The notes beneath the pieces are model-generated. The model was not told where the DNA came from. It ran no database searches and saw nothing but the letters and a program-made list of their open reading frames with translations. A stretch of 57,912 bases of DNA from Lachnospiraceae bacterium. GTDB lineage: Bacteria; Bacillota; Clostridia; Lachnospirales; Lachnospiraceae. This document shows, piece after piece, positions 44,489-51,993 of the stretch. Position 1 is the first letter of the stretch; the number at the start of each line of letters is the position of its first letter. The stretch covers positions 1-57,912 of the forward strand of contig JAILLW010000060.1 in assembly GCA_024692955.1 (NCBI GenBank), in the 5' to 3' direction. A program made the translations under genes and the position numbers.

Positions 44489-44968
44489 GATATTTTTGGC
44501 CCCCGACGTTTTTGGCCCCCGACGTTTTTGGCCCTCGGGGACGGGGTTAGTGGCTCATTTTATGTCAACCAAAATCCGCCGCAGCCCGCTCAATACAATC
44601 CTTCGGCCTCATGGAAGACGGGACTGCCGGTTTCCGGGCGTGGCCGCAATATATTGGTATGCCTGCGGGTCGCTCTCACGGGCATCCGTGCCCGGTGATC
44701 GCTCGGAAGCACATCCATGTGCTCCCGCCCCTTGTCTGAGTATGCCGCGCCGGAAAACCGACTCGGATCCGGCCTTCGATCGGGCCTTTGGATCCGAGTC
44801 GGCCGGACACAATACGCCGGCCTCGTGGCTCCAAGCCCCTCTCTTCGGGCCTGATCCTCGCCAGTCCCGCTTCAAAGTCGGCCTCCGGATTTATTGAGCG
44901 GGCATGCGTACGATTGCCGGGAATGAAAGTATCTTGCGAAAATGGCCCACTAACCCCGTCCCCGGGGG
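44489..44968. repeat. Inverted-repeat-bounded, highly structured non-coding element (copies C and D of the dispersed repeat)
   Basis: Three 16-base units (GAYRTTTTTGGCCCYC, 44489-44536) lead into a 26-base terminal inverted repeat, 44536-44561 and 44939-44964, with 24 of 26 matching. Inside is a second pair, GCCCGCTCAATA (44584-44595) with TATTGAGCGGGC (44892-44903). Local hairpins are CGGGCA-TCCG-TGCCCG (44679-44694), AGCACA-TCCA-TGTGCT (44708-44723) and CCGACTCGGATCC/GGATCCGAGTCGG (44758-44802). No convincing ORF is present. Its right tail contains the stop codon of the adjacent M15 gene. It fills the gene-free gap 44458-44980 and looks like a MITE or a structured RNA carried by one. Confidence 0.75.
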
Positions 44969-44980
44969 GCATTCCGGGGG

Positions 44981-45892
44981 TCATTCGGGGGTCTTCTGGA
45001 AGTGCTGGTAGTCTTTCTGGCTGGTCCAGTCTCCGCCCCAGGTGAAGCCGTGGGCTTTGAAGAGACGGCAGCACAGATCGTTCTCATCGATCTTGTGGGG
45101 GAAATCCCGGCTTCGGTCCACATATTCGGCGGCTTCCGCCGGCGAGATATAATCTCCGCCGTCTTCGCCCTTTCCGTAGACGATGTAGGGATTATAGAAG
45201 GGATTTACATCGATGGCGAGGCCGAGGGCGTGCTTGCTTAAGGAAGTCGTGTTCTCGACCAGCCGGTAGTTGAAACAGGAAGTATTGTCATCGAGCATGG
45301 AAAGAAGATCATCCCCGCCGTATTCATCCACGAGGCGGATCTTCTCGATCTGATATTCGTTTTCGTAAAGCTCCCGGAAGATCTCGATGAGATCCCCGGC
45401 GATCAGCCGGTTGCAGATGAGCTCCCCGGTCTGCACCTCGCCGTTGAAATCATAATAGAGCACCGAGAGGTACCGGAGATCATCATAGCAGATCCGGAGG
45501 CCGGCATCATCGGCGGGATAGGAGATTCCCGTGATCCGCTTTTTGATCCCATCGCTTAATTCACTGATCATAAATGAAGAGTCGGGATCCGGCGCCGGAG
45601 TCGGGGAAGGAGCCAAAGAAGGTGTGGGAGACGGAGCTTCGGACGGCTTCGGAGCGTCGGCCTTTGCGGAATTCTTCGAAGGCTTTGCTTCATCCGGAGA
45701 ACCTGCCGGCACGGAAGACTCCCCGGAGCCGTCCGAAACGGTCACCGAAGACCCGTTCCCCGCCGGCTGCTTCGAGGCGTATTCCGACAGGGTCTCACTC
45801 CCGGTCACGATCCTTATGATCACGGCACAGATCCCTATGAGAAGGATGAGCAGGCCGATAGTCTGTACTGTCTTTTTCACATTCATAGGCAT
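44981..45892 (-). CDS. Membrane-anchored M15 family peptidase (D-Ala-D-Ala carboxypeptidase/endolysin-like)
   Basis: 303 residues. There is one N-terminal membrane helix (about 9-29), a Ser/Pro/Ala-rich linker with PSPTPSLAPSPTPAP (about 40-105), then an M15_4-type domain. SKHALGLAIDVNPFYNP supplies the H..D zinc ligands, HGFTWGGDW and DYQHFQ the remaining His. It probably trims peptidoglycan stem peptides or crosslinks outside the membrane. Two nearby ATGs (codons 1 and 3) are possible starts. The final residues and stop fall in the tail of the neighbouring repeat element. It is divergent from ecfA1. Confidence 0.9.
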   Translation of the reverse strand: MPMNVKKTVQTIGLLILLIGICAVIIRIVTGSETLSEYASKQPAGNGSSVTVSDGSGESSVPAGSPDEAKPSKNSAKADAPKPSEAPSPTPSLAPSPTPAPDPDSSFMISELSDGIKKRITGISYPADDAGLRICYDDLRYLSVLYYDFNGEVQTGELICNRLIAGDLIEIFRELYENEYQIEKIRLVDEYGGDDLLSMLDDNTSCFNYRLVENTTSLSKHALGLAIDVNPFYNPYIVYGKGEDGGDYISPAEAAEYVDRSRDFPHKIDENDLCCRLFKAHGFTWGGDWTSQKDYQHFQKTPE

Positions 45893-45915
45893 ATGATACT
45901 TCTTCCGCCGAAATC

Positions 45916-45944
45916 TTGCAAATCAAAGGGCGGTAAAGTAAAAT
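45916..45944 (+). promoter_or_regulatory. Promoter of the ecf-truA operon
   Basis: TTGCAA (45916-45921), a 17-base spacer and TAAAAT (45939-45944). The expected start near 45951 leaves only about 12 bases before the ATG at 45964. Confidence 0.7.
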
Positions 45945-45963
45945 AAACGAGTTGGTACGGAGT

Positions 45964-46809
45964 ATGAAACCACTTATTGATGCAAACAGTATTACATATG
46001 AATATATCCGCCGCGACGATGAAGGAAACGTCGAGGGGATCACGACTGCCCTTGATCATGTGGATCTGCAGGTGAAGAAGGGCGATTTTATCGCGATCCT
46101 CGGACATAACGGCTCCGGGAAATCCACTTTTGCGAAGCTTCTGAATGCGATCCTTACCCCGGCGGAGGGAACAATCTATGTGGACGGCTTTGATACGTCG
46201 GACCCCGCGAATGTATGGGAAGTCCGCCGCAAGGCAGGCATGGTATTTCAGAATCCCGACAATCAGATCATCGCCCAGGTGGTGGAGGAGGATGTGGGCT
46301 TCGGACCGGAAAACCTGGGTGTGCCCACAAAGGAGATCTGGGAGCGGGTTATCGAATCGCTGAAGGCGCTGGGGATCTACGAGCTTCGAAAGAAGTCGCC
46401 GAACCGGCTGTCCGGCGGACAGAAACAGCGAGTATCCATCGCGGGAGTGCTCGCCATGCATCCGGAGTGCATTATTCTGGATGAGCCCACGGCCATGCTC
46501 GATCCCCGGGGAAGACGGGAAGTGATCAGGGCCGTCCGCGCGCTGAACGATGTGGAAAACATCACGATCATCCTGATCACGCATTATATGGAAGAGATCG
46601 TCAACGCGGACCGCGTTTTTGTAATGAATGAGGGAAAGATCGCCATGGAAGGAACGCCGCGGGAGATCTTTTCAAGGGTGGAGGAGCTTCAGAACTTAAG
46701 CCTTACCGTTCCCGCGGTGACGCTGCTCGCCCATGAGCTGAAAAAGGCGGGAGTCGACCTTCCGGACGGAGTCCTTACGAAAGAGGAACTGGTATCGTGT
46801 TTGTTTTAG
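45964..46809 (+). CDS. ecfA1: Energy-coupling factor transporter ATPase EcfA1
   Basis: 281 residues from ATG 45964; an in-frame TTG at 45952 coincides with the likely transcript start. Walker A GHNGSGKST, Q-loop VFQNPDNQII, signature LSGGQKQRVSIAGVLA, Walker B CIILDEPTAMLDP, H-loop THYMEE. The A1-type Q-loop NPDNQ is characteristic. It forms the vitamin-uptake energising module with EcfA2 and EcfT; S-components are encoded elsewhere. It overlaps ecfA2 by 13 bases. Confidence 0.97.
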   Translation: MKPLIDANSITYEYIRRDDEGNVEGITTALDHVDLQVKKGDFIAILGHNGSGKSTFAKLLNAILTPAEGTIYVDGFDTSDPANVWEVRRKAGMVFQNPDNQIIAQVVEEDVGFGPENLGVPTKEIWERVIESLKALGIYELRKKSPNRLSGGQKQRVSIAGVLAMHPECIILDEPTAMLDPRGRREVIRAVRALNDVENITIILITHYMEEIVNADRVFVMNEGKIAMEGTPREIFSRVEELQNLSLTVPAVTLLAHELKKAGVDLPDGVLTKEELVSCLF

Positions 46810-47642
46810 ATGAGGTAAGTTACATCTATGATAAGGGAGGCGCCTATCAGAGCCAGGCCCTTGACCGCGTGAGCCTTACCGTCGGTGACGGGGAGTTCAT
46901 CGGTCTCATCGGGCATACGGGCTCCGGAAAATCGACGCTGATCCAGCTGATGGACGCCCTTTTAAAGCCGGACTCCGGGACCATATATTATAACGGCGAG
47001 GACATCAACGGATCTTCTTATGACCGGCGGAAACTCCGCTCCGAGGTGGGGCTCGTTTTCCAGTATCCGGAGCACCAGCTTTTCGAGGAGAGCGTCTTTA
47101 AGGATGTCTGCTTCGGCCCGAAGAATCTGGGCCTTTCGCAGAAGGAGCAGGAGCTTCGCGCGTACAGGGCGCTGGAGCTTACGGGGCTTTCGAAAGAATG
47201 CTTTTATCAGTCGCCCTTCGACCTTTCGGGCGGACAGAAAAGGCGCGCTGCCATTGCGGGAGTGCTCTCCATGGAGCCGAAGGTCTTCATTCTGGATGAG
47301 CCGACGGCGGGACTTGATCCCAAAGGAAGGAAGGAGATCCTGAACCTCATCCGGGATCTTCGGGAAAAGACGGGAATGACCGTGATCCTCGTATCCCATT
47401 CGATGGATGATGTGGCCGATTATGCGGACAGGATCATCGCGATGGATAAAGGGAGGGTGTTCCTTGACGGCACGCCGAAGGAGGTTTTCGCGCATGCAGA
47501 AGAGCTTGCGGAGGCGGGGCTCTCCGTTCCGGAGGTGACCGCGATCGTAAGGATGATAGCGGACCGCGGCCTGCCGGTGGATACTTCCGTGACAACGATC
47601 CCGGAGGCCCGGGATGAGATACTCAGAATTCTTGGGAGATAA
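46797..47642 (+). CDS. ecfA2: Energy-coupling factor transporter ATPase EcfA2
   Basis: 281 residues from a GTG start within the end of ecfA1. Walker A GHTGSGKST, Q-loop VFQYPEHQLF (A2-type YPEHQ), signature LSGGQKRRAAIAGVLS, Walker B VFILDEPTAGLDP, H-loop SHSMDD. It heterodimerises with EcfA1. Confidence 0.97.
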   Translation: MFVLDEVSYIYDKGGAYQSQALDRVSLTVGDGEFIGLIGHTGSGKSTLIQLMDALLKPDSGTIYYNGEDINGSSYDRRKLRSEVGLVFQYPEHQLFEESVFKDVCFGPKNLGLSQKEQELRAYRALELTGLSKECFYQSPFDLSGGQKRRAAIAGVLSMEPKVFILDEPTAGLDPKGRKEILNLIRDLREKTGMTVILVSHSMDDVADYADRIIAMDKGRVFLDGTPKEVFAHAEELAEAGLSVPEVTAIVRMIADRGLPVDTSVTTIPEARDEILRILGR

Positions 47643-47648
47643 AGAGAA

Positions 47649-48455
47649 TTGTTCCGCGACATGACACTCGGACAATATTATCCGGCGGAATCCGTGATCC
47701 ACAAACTGGATCCCAGAGTGAAACTGGTGGCGACTTTTGTATATATCCTATCGCTCTTTTTCATCGGAAGCGTGACGGGATATCTTCTTGCCGCCCTTTT
47801 TCTGCTTTCGGTCATCGCCCTGAGCCGTGTGCCCATCGGGTTCATGGTACGGGGCTTAAGGGCCATCGTGATCCTGATGGTGGTCGCCGCCCTCTTCAAC
47901 GTATTCCTCACCCCGGGAGAGGTGATCTTTTCCTGGCGGATGTTTTCCGTAACGAAAGAAGGCTGCTTCATCGCCGCAAAGATGGTTGTAAGGCTTACGC
48001 TGCTTATTATGGGATCTTCCGTCATGACTCTTACCACAACTCCGGCGAACCTTACGGACGGTCTTGAAAAACTTCTCGGCCCCCTGCGGAAGATCCGGGT
48101 ACCGGTACACGAGATGGCGATGATGATGTCCATCGCCCTCCGCTTCATTCCGATCCTTGTAGAGGAGACGGACCGGATCATGAAGGCCCAGATCGCCAGG
48201 GGAGCGGATTTTGAGTCGGGAAACCTTATCCGCAGGGCCAAATCGCTCATCCCGCTGCTGATCCCGCTCTTCGTATCCGCCTTCCGGCGGGCGAATGACC
48301 TTGCCATGGCAATGGAGGCGCGGTGTTACCGTGGGGGAGCGGGGCGGACAAAGATGAAGCCGCTTGTTTACAGCAGAAGGGACCGGATCGCTTATCTGAT
48401 TCTCGCTCTTTATCCGGCGCTTCTTGTCGCCATCGGATATTTTCATTTCCGGTAA
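47649..48455 (+). CDS. ecfT: Energy-coupling factor transporter transmembrane protein EcfT
   Basis: 268 residues from a TTG start that restores the conserved opening FRDMTLGQYYPAESVIHKLDPRVKL; ATG 47661 would cut into it. There are about five membrane helices. The coupling-helix ARG signatures appear as QIARGADFE and AMEARCYRGG. It links the ATPases to exchangeable substrate-binding S-components. Confidence 0.96.
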   Translation: MFRDMTLGQYYPAESVIHKLDPRVKLVATFVYILSLFFIGSVTGYLLAALFLLSVIALSRVPIGFMVRGLRAIVILMVVAALFNVFLTPGEVIFSWRMFSVTKEGCFIAAKMVVRLTLLIMGSSVMTLTTTPANLTDGLEKLLGPLRKIRVPVHEMAMMMSIALRFIPILVEETDRIMKAQIARGADFESGNLIRRAKSLIPLLIPLFVSAFRRANDLAMAMEARCYRGGAGRTKMKPLVYSRRDRIAYLILALYPALLVAIGYFHFR

Positions 48456-48470
48456 AGGCAGGTATTATTC

Positions 48471-49295
48471 ATGAAACGTGTACTTCTGACGGTGGCCTAT
48501 GACGGAACCTCCTATCACGGATTTCAGATCCAGAAAAACGCGCCCACGATCGCGGGAGAACTCCTGCGGGCAATCCGGGATCTTACCGGCTGCGACGCGG
48601 AGCTTCTAGGAGGCTCGCGCACGGATGCCGGTGTGCATGCTTTTAGCAATAAGACGGCCTTCGATACGGATTCTCCCATTGAAGCGGATAAATTCGCCTA
48701 TGCGCTGAACGCCCGGCTTCCGGAGGATATCCGGGTGACTGCTTCGCGGGAGGTCCCGGGAGATTTTCATCCCTTAAGGGTTCCCTCCAGAAAGACCTAT
48801 GAATACCGGATCCTCAATACGGAGTTTCCGGATCCGGTAAGCCGCCTTCATACGGTCCATGTTCATGTGCCGCTGGATGATGCGCGGATGGATGAAGCGT
48901 CAAAGTATCTTCTCGGAGAACATGATTTCGCTTCATTTTGCAGCGCGGGGTCTCAGGTGGAGAGCACGGTCCGGACGATCCATGAGATCGGGGTGAGCAA
49001 AGAACCGCTCAGGGACCGTTCCGGAAGGATGCGAAGGGACGGGAAAAGATCCCCCTCCGGACTCCTTATCATCCGTGTGACCGGAAACGGATTCCTCTAT
49101 AATATGGTACGGATCATCGCCGGCACCCTGATGGAGGTGGGGCGGGGAGCCATGGAACCGGAGGAAGTACTGGCGGTGCTCGAGGCACATGACCGGGACA
49201 AAGCAGGACCGACAGCCCCTCCGCAGGGACTTTTTCTCGTGAGATATGAATTCACGGATATCGGAAATCCGCTTGAAAAAGGGGCCCCTTTTTAA
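48471..49295 (+). CDS. truA: tRNA pseudouridine(38-40) synthase TruA
   Basis: 274 residues: YDGTSYHGFQIQ, the catalytic Asp loop GGSRTDAGVHAFSN, HDFASFCSAGS and GNGFLYNMVRIIAGTLMEVG. It isomerises uridines 38-40 in the anticodon arm. An 18-base perfect palindrome (49276-49293) overlaps the last codons. In most Clostridia rplM-rpsI follow directly; here a 7 kb signalling cassette intervenes. Confidence 0.98.
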   Translation: MKRVLLTVAYDGTSYHGFQIQKNAPTIAGELLRAIRDLTGCDAELLGGSRTDAGVHAFSNKTAFDTDSPIEADKFAYALNARLPEDIRVTASREVPGDFHPLRVPSRKTYEYRILNTEFPDPVSRLHTVHVHVPLDDARMDEASKYLLGEHDFASFCSAGSQVESTVRTIHEIGVSKEPLRDRSGRMRRDGKRSPSGLLIIRVTGNGFLYNMVRIIAGTLMEVGRGAMEPEEVLAVLEAHDRDKAGPTAPPQGLFLVRYEFTDIGNPLEKGAPF

Positions 49296-49400
49296 TATGA
49301 TGTAAACAGATGTTTCCGTCGATGGCGGAGGATGGCAAAAGGGGAATTCCGGTAGTGACAGGCGGATGTTTATCAGTGATGTTAAGAAAACTCTTATTCA

Positions 49401-49436
49401 GGGCATGCATATTCGGCATGCCCATTTATTTGTTTT
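49401..49436 (+). terminator. Probable terminator after truA
   Basis: GGGCATGC (49401-49408) pairs with GCATGCCC (49416-49423), followed by the T-rich ATTTATTTGTTTT. It lies 105 bases after truA and directly before the kinase gene, so it may separate or attenuate the two units. Confidence 0.65.
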
Positions 49437-51983
49437 GTGATATTGAAAGGATCGGTTACGGATTTGGATAACGGAAAAGAAGAAAAAGTGTTGAACGCCA
49501 TATACCTTGACATGCTGATCTCAGGCACCGTTCTTTCCCTGATCTCGGCGGTGTCCGGATTCCTCCTCGACTGGGATCTGTGGATGATACCGGTCATCAT
49601 CGCGGGCTGTGCGGCCGGCTGGGCAGGGTATCTTACCGGCAGAATACCGGTAAGATCGGGGATCTTTCTTAATGCCGGTTACTTTGCGCTGCTTGTCTTT
49701 TATTTCTGCACCAAGACGGGTACCGTCTACGACTGCGGACTTGTCGTCATGGTTATGCTGTTCCTGTTTATCCATACGCAGGAAAAGCTTCTGATCTGGT
49801 CCGGAGCGGCCGTCGGCCTTTTCTCCGTCATCTTTCACATTCTGTTTGTAAGCGACGAAGAACATGCGGGCATACCCGGCTATGAGACCCTTTCGCTTCT
49901 CCTTATCTTTGTAATGATCCCGCTCGGCTGTTTTCTGATCCTGCATGTGGTAAGAACATCAAGGAGCACGGGAAAGGAATACATTAAAAGGATCAAAGCA
50001 CTTACCGGGGAAAACGAAAGAGCTTACAGCTTTCTTGCGAATGTATCCCACGAGCTTCGGACACCGGTCAACGCGGTCATCGGAATTTCCGATATCATGC
50101 GTAAAGAGGCGCTTCCAGGTCCGATGGAGGAGAGGGTAAGGGCAATCTTTGAGGCGGGATGCCGGGTATCGGAGCAGATCAGGGATATCATGGACTATAC
50201 GGAAATCGATATGGGGACCCTCGTCGTCAATCGGAATGAATACAGGATAGGTTCTCTGATCGACGATCTGATCGCGGAACTGGATGCCTCGGAGAACTGC
50301 GGACTTGAACTCGTGATCGACATCGATCCCCGCATTCCGCTGACCCTTAAGGGGGACGAAAACAAACTCGGGAGGATCCTCTGGCATCTTATACGGAACG
50401 GATACAAATATACGGACGAGGGCGGGGTTTATCTCGGGATCGGTTTCGTCCGCAGAGATTACGGCATAAACCTCATCATCGAAGTCAGGGATACGGGAAG
50501 AGGGATGAGCGAGGAGGTCCTTGAAAACGCTTATGAGAAATTCTTCCAGTCGGAATCGGGAAGCACCAGGACTGCCGGAGGAATCGGACTCGGACTTACC
50601 ATCGTGAACGGACTTACCGAGTCAATGGGGGGCGTCCTTTCCATCGAAAGCAGGGAAGGCGCAGGCACGAAGGCGGTGGTCAGCCTGCCGCAGGAGGTCG
50701 TGGACGACACGCCCTGCATATCCCTGAAGGGCGACTGTACCGTGGCGGGATTCCTCGGATTCATGACTACGGGAAATCTCAGGGTACGGGAATACTATAT
50801 GGAGATGATCGGCCGCCTTTCCGATTCGCTGGCACTGACCTTCCACAGGGTTCTGTCGCGGGAAGAACTTGAGAAACTGGTGGAGACCGTCCGTCTTACC
50901 CACCTTTTTGTGGGCACGGGCGAATATCTGGAAAACCGGGAATACATTGACGCTCTGTCCGCGAAGATGCAGGTCGCTCTTATTGCGGACCGGGGACTTG
51001 AAACTACGGTCGGAGGTCACATCACGGTGCTCGCAAAGCCCTTCTCCGGAATACAGATCACCGGCTTTCTGAACCGGCATTTCGGTTCCGGGGACGTGAG
51101 GGAGGAAGATACCGTGATCCGGTTCCCGGGAATATCCGCCCTTGTAGTGGATGATGAGCATATGAACCTTGTCGTGGCTAAAGAGATACTGGAAAACTAC
51201 GGCATGCAGGTGACGACCGCCGGCAGCGGAAAGGAAGCGGTCGCTCTCTGCGAGAGTTCGGATTTCGATATCATCTTTATGGATCACATGATGCCGGAAA
51301 TGGATGGAGTCGAAGCCATGCACCTTTGCCGTCAGGCGGCGGCCAAGAAAAATATGGAGATAAATATCGTGGCTCTGACCGCGAACGCGACCAGTATGGC
51401 AAAGGATATGTTCTTAAGGGAGGGATTCGACGGATTTGTTTCGAAACCGGTAGGAACCGGTGAACTTGAGAAAGTCTTAAGGAGCGTGCTCCCGAAATCC
51501 GCCGCCGTTCATGTGAACAAGGCTTCCGCAAAGCAGGAAGAGGACCCGGATGACAGGGTATTGGAATTCGGGGAACGGATGCCGGATCCGAAAAAGCCGG
51601 ATGACAAAGGAGAGAGGACCCTTGAGGAAGTACTGAAGGAACTCGGCGTTGATACGGACTACGGCCTTCAGCGATACGGAAACGACAGGGATTTTTACCG
51701 GGAACTGCTTGCGGATTATGCGGCCGGAGGAGAAATGGTCAGGACTGACCTTGCCGAGGCTTTCGGGAAAAAAGACTGGAATGCCTATATGATCAGAGCG
51801 CACGGACTGAAGAGCACATCCGCGCTGATCGGGGCGGAAAAGATCTCTTCGACCGCGGGAAAACTGGAGCAGGCGGCAAAGGAAGAAAACGGTGAGATCA
51901 TTGCCGCTTACCATACAAAGTTTCTTAATGAGTACGGAAAGATCGTTGAGACGATCAATGCTTACGAAAAGCGGAATCCGTAA
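49437..51983 (+). CDS. Membrane hybrid histidine kinase with receiver and HPt domains (HK-REC-HPt)
   Basis: 848 residues by the GTG start at 49437, which has no binding site; TTG 49464, about 12 bases after AAAGGA, is an alternative. Five or six membrane helices lie at about 25-172. The dimerisation helix has ANVSHELRTP (H205); ATPase boxes are HLIRNGYKYTDEGG (N321), DTGRGM and GGIGLGLTIV. A receiver-like segment without a clear phospho-Asp spans 425-550, then a true receiver with IIFMDHMMP (D616) and SKP lysine. The C-terminal HPt has IRAHGLKSTSALIGA (H789). A complete four-step phosphorelay is thus on one chain, lacking only a final regulator. The next gene starts ten bases later. Confidence 0.93.
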   Translation: MILKGSVTDLDNGKEEKVLNAIYLDMLISGTVLSLISAVSGFLLDWDLWMIPVIIAGCAAGWAGYLTGRIPVRSGIFLNAGYFALLVFYFCTKTGTVYDCGLVVMVMLFLFIHTQEKLLIWSGAAVGLFSVIFHILFVSDEEHAGIPGYETLSLLLIFVMIPLGCFLILHVVRTSRSTGKEYIKRIKALTGENERAYSFLANVSHELRTPVNAVIGISDIMRKEALPGPMEERVRAIFEAGCRVSEQIRDIMDYTEIDMGTLVVNRNEYRIGSLIDDLIAELDASENCGLELVIDIDPRIPLTLKGDENKLGRILWHLIRNGYKYTDEGGVYLGIGFVRRDYGINLIIEVRDTGRGMSEEVLENAYEKFFQSESGSTRTAGGIGLGLTIVNGLTESMGGVLSIESREGAGTKAVVSLPQEVVDDTPCISLKGDCTVAGFLGFMTTGNLRVREYYMEMIGRLSDSLALTFHRVLSREELEKLVETVRLTHLFVGTGEYLENREYIDALSAKMQVALIADRGLETTVGGHITVLAKPFSGIQITGFLNRHFGSGDVREEDTVIRFPGISALVVDDEHMNLVVAKEILENYGMQVTTAGSGKEAVALCESSDFDIIFMDHMMPEMDGVEAMHLCRQAAAKKNMEINIVALTANATSMAKDMFLREGFDGFVSKPVGTGELEKVLRSVLPKSAAVHVNKASAKQEEDPDDRVLEFGERMPDPKKPDDKGERTLEEVLKELGVDTDYGLQRYGNDRDFYRELLADYAAGGEMVRTDLAEAFGKKDWNAYMIRAHGLKSTSALIGAEKISSTAGKLEQAAKEENGEIIAAYHTKFLNEYGKIVETINAYEKRNP

Positions 51984-51993
51984 GGAGGCGCCT

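Noticed and set aside
44427-44897. 156-codon frame through the structured element
   Set aside because: It crosses the terminator and the inverted repeats, lacks a binding site and matches nothing; the base pattern is explained by hairpins.
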